Shown here: positions 36,231-43,249 of the stretch, in pieces | How positions within the stretch are numbered: the stretch's first letter is position 1 | Layout of the letters: each line of letters begins with the position of its first letter | Source of the DNA: Actinomadura rubrisoli | GTDB taxonomy: Bacteria > Actinomycetota > Actinomycetes > Streptosporangiales > Streptosporangiaceae | DNA: 44,085 bases | Assembly: GCF_004349215.1 (NCBI RefSeq) | Contig: NZ_SMKU01000033.1 | Location: 1 to 44,085, forward strand | Reading direction: 5' to 3' | The notes under the pieces: generated by a model | What the model saw: only the letters and a program-made list of their open reading frames with translations | What the model was told of the DNA's origin: nothing | The model's database searches: none | Program-made: the position numbers and the translations under genes

Positions 36231-36268
36231 GCCGGGTTCGAGAAGGGTTTCGCCCCCTCGAACCCGGC
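36231..36268. terminator. Hairpin between convergent genes
   Basis: Arms 36231-36242 (GCCGGGTTCGAG) and 36257-36268 pair perfectly over 12 bases with a 14-base loop. It lies between the stops of the hydrolase and the CU044_5270-type gene, which converge, so it could act as a bidirectional terminator. There is no strong T-run on either side. Confidence 0.7.
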
Positions 36269-36295
36269 CTGGTCAATTCTGCGGCCTGGCCCGCC

Positions 36296-37342
36296 TCACC
36301 TGAGTCCGGGCTTGCCGACCACGCGCAGGGCGGTCTGGGCGGTCCACTGCAGGACTGTCCCCTTCTTGACCGTGCCCTCGCCGTCCCCTGGCGAGTGCTC
36401 CTTGATGGCGTAGGAGTACGTACCGAGGAAGCGGTACGTGACCGGGTCGAGGATGATCATCTGACGGTTCCAGCCCTCGAAGGTGTGGGTGAACGCGATG
36501 CCTCGCCGGCCCGCGGCGTCCCGGACATCCCGCTCGACGCTGACACTGCGGATCTGTGGCAGCGCCCGGTAGAGGGCGGCGCGGAGCGCGGACGGAAGCG
36601 GGCGCTGCAACAGCTCGGTGATGGTGCCGAAGACCGACCGAGCCGACTCCCTTCCACCCGCAGGCGGCACCGGCGTCGCAGGCCCGGGGCCGCCGGATCC
36701 CGCTTCCTCGGGATCCCAGTACGCCATCCGCATGGTCTTCGGGTCGTACAGGGTCCGCAGCAGGGCACGCGGCTCGGTCGGCAGCATCTTGGTCAGGCGG
36801 TACCCGGACTGGTCGGGCGACTTGTAGCCGACGGGCTTTCCATGCTCGTCATACCGCCAGCCCGCCTTGGTGACCTTGAGTTTGCCGTCGACGATCTCGG
36901 CCGATTCCCGACCGTCGACGCGTTCCCACCCCTCGACGGTGTTCAGCCTGCTGGTGTCCATGCCCTTCCACCAGGAGTTCATGTCGCCCTTGAACTCGGC
37001 GTTCCGGCTCCGGGCGTAGATCCACTGGTGCGGGCCCGGCCCCTTGTCCGGTGTCTTCTCGACCGCCACGGCCGCCCGGTCGCCGAGCTCGGCCGCGCTG
37101 GCGACGGAGAGATTGTGCTTGCCGCCCGTGAGCTGGCTGAGGGTGACCGCCGCGACGATCGTGACGCCGAGGACGCCGGCGACAGCGATCCGGGTCACCG
37201 GCCTGGGCATCGTCCACCCGCGCACGGGGCGCGGGGCGGCCGTCCACTCGGCCTGGAGACGGGCCCGAGCGGCGGACGCGGCCTCGGGGGTGATCTGCGG
37301 CGTGCCGCCGCGCAGGGACTCGATCATTTCCAGGTCGTTCAT
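36296..37342 (-). CDS. CU044_5270-type membrane protein paired with an ECF sigma factor
   Basis: The protein has 348 aa. A short cytoplasmic N-terminus (MNDLEMIESLRGGTPQITPE) is followed by one membrane segment at about residues 50-70 (RIAVAGVLGVTIVAAVTLSQ) and a large extracytoplasmic part with WIYARSRNAEF, LPTEPRALLRTLYD and a C-terminal region ending in QTALRVVGKPGLR. This is the layout of the actinomycete CU044_5270 family, regularly encoded just after an ECF sigma factor. A role as anti-sigma factor or surface sensor is likely but unproven. ATG 37342 overlaps the sigma-factor stop as ATGA, showing coupled translation. Confidence 0.87.
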   Translation of the reverse strand: MNDLEMIESLRGGTPQITPEAASAARARLQAEWTAAPRPVRGWTMPRPVTRIAVAGVLGVTIVAAVTLSQLTGGKHNLSVASAAELGDRAAVAVEKTPDKGPGPHQWIYARSRNAEFKGDMNSWWKGMDTSRLNTVEGWERVDGRESAEIVDGKLKVTKAGWRYDEHGKPVGYKSPDQSGYRLTKMLPTEPRALLRTLYDPKTMRMAYWDPEEAGSGGPGPATPVPPAGGRESARSVFGTITELLQRPLPSALRAALYRALPQIRSVSVERDVRDAAGRRGIAFTHTFEGWNRQMIILDPVTYRFLGTYSYAIKEHSPGDGEGTVKKGTVLQWTAQTALRVVGKPGLR

Positions 37343-37929
37343 GCGTCATCTCCCAGGGTGAGGTCTCCAAGCACCGCGCGAACCTTGCGGCGGGCGCGGT
37401 GCAGCCGCGAGCGGACGGTGCCGACGGGAACGCCCAAGGCGCGGGCGGCCTCCTCGTAGGTGAGGTCGCCCCAGGCCACGAGGAGCAGGACGTCGCGGTC
37501 GCCCCGGGACAGGCCCGCCAGGGCACCGGCCAGGCGGCGCTCCTGGTCCTGAGCCGCCACCCGGCTGACCACGGCGTCCGCCATCGGTTCGGGCAGAGGG
37601 TCGGAACCCGTACGGGCCAGCGCCCGGAAGTAGCGCTCCTCCGCCCGGCGGTGCCGCGCGACCAGGGTGGTCGCGATCCCGTACAGCCAGGGGCGGGCCA
37701 GCGGCTGGGCAAGGTCGTAACTGCCGCGGCGGCGGAACGCGATGAGGAAGGTCTCGGCCACGATGTCATCGGCGGCCTGGGTCCCCAGACGGCGGGCCGC
37801 GTAGTGGTGGATCCGGCGGTGGTGCCGGTCGAAGAGCTCGGCGAACTGTTCGGGATCGGTCAGGGAGAGTCGGATGACCTCGGAGTCGGACAGGTCGTCC
37901 TCCACCTCCGCCGCCAGCGCCGGCCTCAC
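37339..37929 (-). CDS. ECF-type RNA polymerase sigma factor
   Basis: The protein has 196 aa. Region 2 is visible as PEQFAELFDRHHRRIHHYAARRLG, then DDIVAETFLIAFRRRGSYDL and PWLYGIATTLVARHRRAEER. Region 4 contains LLVAWGDLTYEEAARALGVP, then GTVRSRLHRARRKVRAVL. GTG 37929 is preceded by AAAGG at a good distance, and upstream codons are Arg/Ser-rich without family likeness; a GTG eight codons later is also possible. The stop overlaps the start of the membrane partner gene, forming a sigma/anti-sigma-like pair. The inducing signal is unknown. Confidence 0.9.
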   Translation of the reverse strand: MRPALAAEVEDDLSDSEVIRLSLTDPEQFAELFDRHHRRIHHYAARRLGTQAADDIVAETFLIAFRRRGSYDLAQPLARPWLYGIATTLVARHRRAEERYFRALARTGSDPLPEPMADAVVSRVAAQDQERRLAGALAGLSRGDRDVLLLVAWGDLTYEEAARALGVPVGTVRSRLHRARRKVRAVLGDLTLGDDA

Positions 37930-38038
37930 GAAGAACCTTTGAGTCGATGCACCGATGCGGTCCCTTCGGAATCGGGGGTCAAGTGAACACCCGGTTGTCT
38001 CCCGAAGCACCTTGGAGGGTTCTCGCTCGGAATCCGGG

Positions 38039-38491
38039 TCACCTGCCGCCGCGGCGGCCCTCGTCCGCCATGGCGTGCGCCGCCTCTGCGATCGGGCCCA
38101 GCCGGTCGGCGATGCCCTGCACCGCTCCCGCGAGGTCATGACACGGAGCGATCGGGTCACCCGACGAGGACACGAACCACGGCACCCCGCCCACGCCCGG
38201 CTTCACCCACACGCTTTCGCCGAGCGCGGGAAGGTGGGGCGAGAAGACACGCAGGAGAGCGGGGATCTCCTCGTACCGGGGGCGGGACGCCCAGCCAGCG
38301 GTGGCGAGCACACCAGCGAGGGCGCCCAGATGATCGGTCGCGGTCACCGGCAAGGCGGCGCGGCGACCGGGAACGCCGACGACGTCGTCCCCGGCCGTCG
38401 CGCCAGGACGCTGGACTTCCGCCTGTCCGGCCGTGGAATGCCGGACGGCTAGTCCCGCGAGGAACAGGCGGGCGCGGGAGGCCGCCCGCAC
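38039..38491 (-). CDS. Conserved actinomycete hypothetical protein
   Basis: The credible part begins around GVPGRRAALPVTATDHLGAL and continues with WASRPRYEEIPALLRVFSPH and SVWVKPGVGGVPWFVSSSGDPIAPC, ending in AHAMADEGRRGG. I have a sense of this as a small conserved actinomycete protein of unknown function, but no domain can be named. The start is uncertain. GTG 38491 has GGAGG four bases upstream, while a GTG at 38572 immediately follows the stop of the upstream gene without a good ribosome-binding site. The stretch between them carries two perfect hairpins, which argues for the shorter version (150 aa). In that case the ribosome-binding site lies in the stem of the first hairpin. Confidence 0.55.
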   Translation of the reverse strand: MRAASRARLFLAGLAVRHSTAGQAEVQRPGATAGDDVVGVPGRRAALPVTATDHLGALAGVLATAGWASRPRYEEIPALLRVFSPHLPALGESVWVKPGVGGVPWFVSSSGDPIAPCHDLAGAVQGIADRLGPIAEAAHAMADEGRRGGR

Positions 38492-38508
38492 GGAACCTCC
38501 CGCGCCCG
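38469..38508. repeat. Perfect inverted repeat 1, 13-bp arms
   Basis: Arms 38469-38481 (CGGGCGCGGGAGG) and 38496-38508 pair perfectly with a 14-base loop. The element ends three bases before a second perfect hairpin. It may terminate transcription of the small-gene chain, or cover the ribosome-binding site of the following gene. Confidence 0.75.
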
Positions 38509-38511
38509 GTA

Positions 38512-38552
38512 GGGACGGCGCGACGCGGGGGCGTGATGCATCGCGCCGTCCC
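38512..38552. repeat. Perfect inverted repeat 2, 12-bp arms
   Basis: Arms 38512-38523 (GGGACGGCGCGA) and 38541-38552 pair perfectly around a 17-base loop that contains ATGCAT. Together with the adjacent hairpin it forms a tandem pair just after the stop of the 70-aa gene. Confidence 0.75.
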
Positions 38553-38572
38553 GGCTTGAGAAGGCGAAACAC

Positions 38573-38785
38573 CTAGATCGCCGACCTACGCAGATACCAA
38601 TCGACCGTGACGGCCAGGGCATCTGCGCTCGGCGCCTCGACCAAACGCGGCCCATACCGCGACGGCACCAGGGCCCACCACATCCGGGTTGACTCTCCCC
38701 ACCACGTGGTGATCCCGGCGGGGATGCTCGGGGGCGCATCTCGGACGGGCGGCAGGTCGAACACGGTGTCCGTCGACCGGTTCAT
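38573..38785 (-). CDS. Small protein of unknown function (70 aa)
   Basis: The protein is 70 aa long, starting MNRSTDTVFDLPPVRDAPPS, with a Trp-rich middle (TTWWGESTRMWWALVP) and ending in VTVDWYLRRSAI. The family is not recognised. The ATG overlaps the stop of the preceding 140-aa gene as ATGA, and the chain 39461-38573 has overlapping starts and stops throughout, which supports it as a real gene. Two hairpins follow its stop and may end the operon. Confidence 0.65.
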   Translation of the reverse strand: MNRSTDTVFDLPPVRDAPPSIPAGITTWWGESTRMWWALVPSRYGPRLVEAPSADALAVTVDWYLRRSAI

Positions 38786-39204
38786 GGCCGCTCCTCGAAG
38801 GCCGCCAGGACGGCGTCGACGGTGACCAGCGGGTCCCCGATCGGGCCGATCACCCGGCCGCCGCCCAGCCAGCGGAACATCCCCCGCCGACAGGCCACCA
38901 GCCGGGTGCGCCCACCCGAACCCGTCGCCGTCAGCGTCGTGTCATAGGCCGTGGCGGTGACCCCGCACTTGCGCAGCTCGACCGCCAGATCCCGCAACGC
39001 CAGCCAGGAGTCGACCCCGTCCGCCTCCTCCAGCAACTCGCGCAACAGCCCGAGCCCATCGGCCTGCGCACCGAAGAACCCACCCCGCCCCGGCGAACTC
39101 GGACGCCAAGCGTGCCACCCGGCACCGCCCGGCACGTCCTTAACCTCCACCAGCCAGCCGGGAAACTCCTTCATCAGACCGCACTGCGTCTCCGACCCAC
39201 TCAC
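38782..39204 (-). CDS. Uncharacterised protein of the small-gene chain (140 aa)
   Basis: The protein is 140 aa from GTG 39204, which overlaps the previous stop as GTGA; an ATG ten codons on (39174, MKEFPGWLVEV) is an alternative. Visible sequence includes GGFFGAQADGLGLLRELLEE, LALRDLAVELRKCGVTATAY and a C-terminal GDPLVTVDAVLAAFEERP. No known domain is recognised; the helical middle and mixed C-terminus suggest a small soluble protein. A decayed copy of its 5' end is found at 43011-43050, so this gene belonged to a module that once existed twice. Confidence 0.65.
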   Translation of the reverse strand: MSGSETQCGLMKEFPGWLVEVKDVPGGAGWHAWRPSSPGRGGFFGAQADGLGLLRELLEEADGVDSWLALRDLAVELRKCGVTATAYDTTLTATGSGGRTRLVACRRGMFRWLGGGRVIGPIGDPLVTVDAVLAAFEERP

Positions 39205-39461
39205 CGCGCACCCGCCTCAGCCTCGGCGACCGCACGCAACTTCGCGCGCAACTCGTCCGCCGTGTCAGCGTCCAGCTCCGTACACACGCGCGTCCCGAGC
39301 AACGGGCCGTCCAGCCGAGCACGCCTGGCGGTGCGTACCGCCCACCACCGCCCGGTGTCGCTGGTGTGGACGATCGACCAGCGCGGGAACGCCTCCCGCA
39401 ACGCGGCCTTCTCCTTCTCGGCGGCGGCCGCTCCCGGCGGCTGCTGCTGTGCCTTACTCAC
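39201..39461 (-). CDS. Small protein, first gene of the chain divergent from the XRE regulator
   Basis: The protein is 86 aa, starting at GTG 39461, with AAAGGTAGG about seven bases upstream. The N-terminus is Gln/Pro/Ala-rich. Then follow LREAFPRWSIVHTSDTGRWW and AVRTARRARLDG, and a helical end TADELRAKLRAVAEAEAG. The pattern WxI...D.GRWWAxR resembles small proteins commonly found opposite XRE regulators in actinomycetes; the function is unknown. The 194-bp gap to the divergent XRE gene should hold the promoters of both. Confidence 0.7.
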   Translation of the reverse strand: MSKAQQQPPGAAAAEKEKAALREAFPRWSIVHTSDTGRWWAVRTARRARLDGPLLGTRVCTELDADTADELRAKLRAVAEAEAGAR

Positions 39462-39655
39462 AGCCGGACCTACCTTTCGGTCAAGCCCCGGATCCTCTGA
39501 TGCTCGCCCACCAGCCGAGGCCGTCCTTGCGTCCTGTGACACCTTCCGCCCACCACCAGACCGCGCCCGGCGCTAGCGTGGAAGACGCTGGCCGCTGACT
39601 CCCCCGGCGGACAGCATCCTGTAGCGGGTCAACCCGGGGCGAAACGGGTGAGGCG

Positions 39656-40813
39656 ATGACCTTCGGTGAGAAGCTGCGTCAGCTCATGGCGGAGCGGCAG
39701 ATCAGCCAGCGCAAGCTGGCCGCGCTGGTTCCGTGTAACGACGGCTACCTGTCCAAGATCGCGAGCGGCCTGAAGTGTCCCAGCCCGGAGGTAGCTGAGC
39801 GGCTGGACGAATTGCTCGGCGCGGGCGGCACCCTGGCCGCGCTGCGGCCCGCCGATCCCCTGGCGGTCTCCGATCCCCTCGACCTGACCGGGGTGAGCCT
39901 GCCCATGGCGACCGGCCGTCCCGCCGACGCCGACTATGTCGACTCAGTCCGGCAGACCAGCCAGACGCTGGTGCGGCTGGACACCGAGCACGGCGGCGAC
40001 GACGTGCTGCCGCTGGCGCTGCGCGCCTTCCGCGCCGTCAACCACCGGCTCGGGAACGGCGCGTACAAGCCCGCGGTCGAGCGGGACCTGATGGCTGCCG
40101 CCGGCGAAGCGGCCGAGGTCGCGGCGTGGCTGGCCTACGACGCCGACCGGCAGAACGTGTCCCGGCAGGTGATCCACGAGGCGCTGATGCTGTCGCGGCA
40201 GGCGGGGGACTCGGACATGGAGCTGTTCGAGCTGACGCACCTGGCGATGCAGTCGGTACACCTGCACCGGCCCGCCGAGGCGATGCGGATCACCACAGAC
40301 CTGCTGGACGACGGACTGCCGCCTCGCGCGGCGGCGCTGACGGGCATCCGCCATGGTCGAGCGCTCGCCCAGCTCGGCCGCCATGACGAGGCGCTGGCCA
40401 CCCTCGGGAGGGCGCGGGCGGCGTTGCTGGACGGGTCGGGGACGCGGGATGCGGTATGGACGTGGTGGATCACTGACGCCGAGGTGCTGTGGCACACCGG
40501 CATGGCCCGCGCCGAGCTCGGCGAGTGGAAGGCGGCGATTCCACTGCTGCGCGAGTCGGCCGAACTTCGAATCGGGTACCGGCGGGCCCGCTACAACGAC
40601 CTGACGCACCTGCTGAACGCGCTCGCTCACGTCGGCGACTGGCGGGAGGCCGAGCCGGTGCTGACCGAGGTCGCCGGAGACGCGGGCGCGGTGGGATCAG
40701 GCCGGACGAGGAACCTGCTGCGCAGGGTCACCCACCGAATCTCGCGCGCGGGTGCGCCCTCGGGGGTCGCGGACCTGGCCGAGGACGTGCACCGGGTCCT
40801 GAACGCCGCCTGA
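39656..40813 (+). CDS. XRE-family regulator with TPR-like C-terminus
   Basis: The protein has 385 aa. Residues about 1-55 are a helix-turn-helix: GEKLRQLMAERQISQRKLAA, then CNDGYLSKIASGLKCPSPEV. The rest is helical with TPR-like repeats (LALRAFRAVNHRLGNGAYKP, HLHRPAEAMRITTDLLDDGL, ALAQLGRHDEALATLGRARA, AELGEWKAAIPLLRESAELR). Such proteins are common actinomycete regulators that may bind a peptide or protein with the TPR part. ATG 39656 follows GTGAGG. A 138-bp stretch of the helix-turn-helix region recurs at 42438-42575 with about eight differences, a fragment of a second copy. It is followed by a tiny gene and a DUF218-type gene in apparent operon order. Confidence 0.88.
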   Translation: MTFGEKLRQLMAERQISQRKLAALVPCNDGYLSKIASGLKCPSPEVAERLDELLGAGGTLAALRPADPLAVSDPLDLTGVSLPMATGRPADADYVDSVRQTSQTLVRLDTEHGGDDVLPLALRAFRAVNHRLGNGAYKPAVERDLMAAAGEAAEVAAWLAYDADRQNVSRQVIHEALMLSRQAGDSDMELFELTHLAMQSVHLHRPAEAMRITTDLLDDGLPPRAAALTGIRHGRALAQLGRHDEALATLGRARAALLDGSGTRDAVWTWWITDAEVLWHTGMARAELGEWKAAIPLLRESAELRIGYRRARYNDLTHLLNALAHVGDWREAEPVLTEVAGDAGAVGSGRTRNLLRRVTHRISRAGAPSGVADLAEDVHRVLNAA

Positions 40814-40820
40814 GCCAGGC

Positions 40821-40940
40821 GTGGCCGACAAGTACGCGGGCGCCCGGCAAGCTGCGGACTACCACGCCCGGTACCTGGAGGCGTTCAACCTCGCAGCCGC
40901 GGGCAACCGGCAGCCGGCCGCACATGACGAGGATCGATGA
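40821..40940 (+). CDS. 39-aa peptide between the XRE and DUF218 genes
   Basis: A frame of 39 residues runs from GTG 40821 (MADKYAGARQAADYHARYLE and on to an Ala/Asn/Arg end). It starts seven bases after the XRE stop, and its TGA overlaps the ATG of the DUF218-type gene (ATGA). The composition is helical and charged. Its ribosome-binding site is weak and the family is not recognised, but coupling on both sides supports it. Confidence 0.5.
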   Translation: MADKYAGARQAADYHARYLEAFNLAAAGNRQPAAHDEDR

Positions 40941-41209
40941 TCGACGACGTCAACCCTGAGCAGATTCCTGCCATCACCCGGTTCGCGGACGTCCAGGCGC
41001 TCCCGCCGGACGAGCCGACCGCGTGCTTCCTCTTCGGGACCAACCAGGTCCCGCCTGTGGACATCGTCGCCGAGCGGTATCACCGCGGGCTCGCCCCGCT
41101 GATCATCGCGACCGGGGGCGTCAACAGGCGCAACCAGATCGTCGAGGGACAGGTCTTCGGCGAACGAATTCACTCGCTGCCACTAAGCCCAGATCTCTTG
41201 ACCTTCTGA
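40937..41209 (+). pseudogene. 5' half of a DUF218 (YdcF/SanA-like) gene, interrupted
   Basis: From ATG 40937 the frame gives ACFLFGTNQVPPVDIVAERY and HRGLAPLIIATGGVNRRNQI, the N-terminal core of DUF218 proteins. Family likeness stops after VEGQVF at 41158; the remaining 16 codons are unrelated. The missing continuation, starting again with GQVF, is found at 42574. Between them lies about 1.4 kb of foreign-looking sequence. DUF218 proteins are of poorly known, possibly envelope-related, function. The gene cannot make a complete product as it stands. Confidence 0.8.
41147..41158 (+). repeat. 12-bp direct repeat, left copy
   Basis: GGACAGGTCTTC, identical to 42574-42585. The two copies bracket the inserted segment. 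Joining the flanks through a single copy restores the DUF218 frame across VEGQVF. Confidence 0.85.
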
Positions 41210-42037
41210 TGTGACAGTCATTCCCGTTCCGATAAGCGTTGTTGTTTTCGGGACTATGGAACGTTGACCGCGAAGCATCATGTAATTGACGTCGCCATAA
41301 AAATGGCCGCGTGCAGTTCCGTCCTCGGCAACGATTAGGCGAACCAATTGCCCGACGTCCATAGCGGCCATCCAGGGGAACACAATAATGCCGCCTGGTC
41401 GCGTCTGACGTATCCACTCATACGGGACATTGGTCACACCACAGGTCACGTGTACACGATCATATACTGCCCCTTTCAGCCAGCCGTTCGCACCGTCCCC
41501 CAGAATTAGCCGAGGATTGCAGTCGGCCTCCAATATATTCTCGCTAGCCCTGTTGAATATCTCCTCGTCAACTTCAATGCTAGTAACATTTTCATTGCCG
41601 ACAACCCGCGATAGCAATGAAGCCGTCCAACCCGTACCCGTCCCAATTTCCAGTACACGGTCGTCGTTATGTGGATCGAGCAGGGATAGGCCCGCAAGAA
41701 TTACACTCGGCGCAGACAAGGACGATGTAAACGCACCCTTTCCTGCGGAGATGTCAGTTGATCCGTCGTCCAGTTGGGTCACAATCGCCATATCCGAGTA
41801 CGCCGCTTCCAGCCATTGATGCGGGTCTCTGTCCCGATCGATAAGGAATCGGTCTCCGTCATCGGGGGTACAGAAAGCTCGGGTCGGCACGAACAGATGG
41901 CGGGGCACCCGCCGAAGGGGTTCCCGCCACCGTTCGATATCGCCGAGCCGTTCCAGTCCGGCAATCATCTCTTCGAGAAATGAGTTCACCTTGATTGCCG
42001 ACCGACTACTTGCCATCGTCCTTTTCGTGCTTTCCAC
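41183..42037 (-). CDS. PCMT-like (protein-L-isoaspartate O-methyltransferase family) methyltransferase
   Basis: The protein has 284 aa. The N-terminal part shows LRRVPRHLFVP, typical of the family, and a divergent 40-residue insertion follows. The SAM-binding motif is DRVLEIGTGTGWTASLLSRV near residue 127, followed by VTSIEVDEEIFNRASENI and PRLILGDGANGW; CGVTNVPYEWIRQTRPGGII is the usual post-core strand. Ordinary family members repair isoaspartate. Several actinomycete homologues instead methylate Asp in ribosomally made peptides, and the 25-aa gene ten bases upstream makes that worth testing here. GTG 42037 is taken as start; an ATG seven codons later with AAGGA close by is an alternative. 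Base composition is clearly lower in GC than the surroundings, pointing to transfer. The whole gene lies inside the DUF218 interruption. Confidence 0.85.
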   Translation of the reverse strand: MESTKRTMASSRSAIKVNSFLEEMIAGLERLGDIERWREPLRRVPRHLFVPTRAFCTPDDGDRFLIDRDRDPHQWLEAAYSDMAIVTQLDDGSTDISAGKGAFTSSLSAPSVILAGLSLLDPHNDDRVLEIGTGTGWTASLLSRVVGNENVTSIEVDEEIFNRASENILEADCNPRLILGDGANGWLKGAVYDRVHVTCGVTNVPYEWIRQTRPGGIIVFPWMAAMDVGQLVRLIVAEDGTARGHFYGDVNYMMLRGQRSIVPKTTTLIGTGMTVTSEGQEIWA

Positions 42038-42047
42038 CGCCCCCGCC

Positions 42048-42125
42048 CTATTCTTTTGGAGGCGTCGCTGGAGGTATCGGCTTGTCCCATTTGCCCTCCT
42101 TGCCCGGTGTGTCGTGTTTACCCAC
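42048..42125 (-). CDS. 25-aa Lys/Pro-rich peptide preceding the PCMT-like gene
   Basis: A frame of 25 codons runs from GTG 42125 to TAG 42048. The ribosome-binding site AAAGGAGG, four bases before the GTG, is the strongest in this part of the window. The peptide starts MGKHDTPGKEGKWD and has a Pro-rich tail ending TPPKE. It has two Asp (5 and 14) and no Cys or Ser. The stop is ten bases before the methyltransferase start, and a good promoter lies about 50 bases upstream. I do not recognise the family; a modified-peptide precursor or a small regulatory peptide are both possible. Confidence 0.55.
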   Translation of the reverse strand: MGKHDTPGKEGKWDKPIPPATPPKE

Positions 42126-42174
42126 GGGTCCTCCTTTAAGACTGCACAGAAGCCGAAGTAATTCGTTAGCCGGA

Positions 42175-42203
42175 AGAATAGACCTCTATCGGCAACGGTT
42201 CAA
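42175..42203 (-). promoter_or_regulatory. Promoter of the peptide/methyltransferase pair
   Basis: On the minus strand TTGAAC (42203-42198) and TATTCT (42180-42175) are separated by exactly 17 bases. Transcription would begin near 42168, about 43 bases before the peptide start. Confidence 0.6.
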
Positions 42204-42437
42204 CCCCCAGCAACGCCCCGGTAAGGATAATGTGTCTGCTTTGAGACGCCGTCGACCTAGAAAGGGCCAGGCACTGGAGATTCACGCTAGGGGTGCAGTC
42301 CGGCCGGCCAGCATCGGTGATTTTCTTCGCACAATAAAAAGGGGATCCGTGAAACGGGCAATTTTGTCATCGCTTATCGGAACAATCTCGCTTGGAAATG
42401 CGACCCATTGCCAAAGTGCACACAATCGGCAAGTTAT

Positions 42438-42575
42438 GGTGAGAAGCTGCGTCAGCTCATGGCGGAGCGGCAGATCAGCCAGCGCAGGCTGGCCGCGCTG
42501 GTGCCGTGCAACGACGGTTACCTGTCCAAGATGGCGAGCGGCCTGAAGCGTCCCGGCCTGGAGGTAGCTGAGCGG
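42438..42575 (+). pseudogene. Fragment of a second XRE gene (5' part only)
   Basis: This 138-bp stretch aligns without gaps to 39665-39802 of the intact XRE gene, with eight differences by eye. It encodes GEKLRQLMAERQISQRRLAA and CNDGYLSKMASGLKRPGLEV. The homology lacks the start codon and stops at GAGCGG, where it runs directly into the 3' half of a DUF218 gene. The TPR part is absent. Confidence 0.88.
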
Positions 42576-42837
42576 ACAGGTCTTCCGCGCACTGCTCATC
42601 GAACGCGGAGTTCCCGCCGACGTCATCCGCGTCGAGGACCGGTCGGCCAACACCTGGCAGAACGTGGAACTGGCACTGCCGTTCCTGCGCGAGGCCCTGG
42701 CCGCCGGGCTGACGATCACGGCCGTGTGCAAGTGGTACCACCGCCGCGCGATCCATCCGCGAGTGGGACGAGGTCTCTCGCCGTGTGGCTGACGGCCGCT
42801 TCGCCGAGGCCGAGCGGCGCGACGGCGCCTGGCATTG
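42574..42837 (+). pseudogene. 3' half of a DUF218 (YdcF/SanA-like) gene with internal deletion
   Basis: In the frame of GGA at 42574 the sequence reads GQVFRALLIERGVPADVIRV, EDRSANTWQNVELALPFLRE and AVCKWYHRRAIH, the second half of the DUF218 domain. Near 42765 the frame shifts and a middle piece of the family is missing, after which IREWDEVSRRVADGRF and RRDGAWH lead to a TGA at 42837. The right copy of the 12-bp direct repeat (42574-42585) begins it. It is therefore broken twice: by separation from its 5' half and by an internal deletion with frameshift. Confidence 0.78.
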
Positions 42838-43249
42838 ACCACATCCCGAGTTCCCGAAGCCTTCCGGCGATGCACACTGCTACAACTGGGAGACACGGGC
42901 CGCCGTCCGCTCTCCGGATGACGGTCGGCTCGGCCGGATGGTTTGCTGCGTTTTACGTGCGACGCACCGGCGCCCAATCTCCTCGCGAGGCGGCGTCAGT
43001 CTCGTCTCCAGAGAACTCCTTCATAAGGCCGCACTGCGCTCACCGCAGGCCCGCCCCGTCCTCGACGACCTTACGCGACCTCGCGCGCAGCGCATTCGCC
43101 GTCTGGGCGTCCAGTCAAGACCTGGTGGTGGCCAGCGCGGCTGGTGATAGATCGCCGGCGAAATGGAAGTCGGGATCGGGCGGGAGGTGATCAAAGGTCT
43201 GGAGTCGTGGGACGGGGTCCCCTCCGTGAGGGAAGAGTTCGGATGTCGT
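42838..43249. other. Gene-free stretch with a decayed copy of the small-gene module
   Basis: No intact gene is seen in these 412 bp. Positions 43011-43114 resemble 39161-39275: the shared landmarks are CTCCTTCAT, CCGCACTGCG, CTCACCGC and TCGCGCGCA, in the same order and orientation, with a short deletion. That is the 3' end of the 86-aa gene and the 5' end of the 140-aa gene from the module at 39461-38573. The rest shows nothing I can assign. Confidence 0.6.

Noticed and set aside
42350..42437. Plus-strand frame starting VKRAILSSLIGT after AAAAAGGGG
   Set aside because: It looks briefly like a leader but runs straight into the XRE fragment in the wrong frame, and no family likeness is seen.
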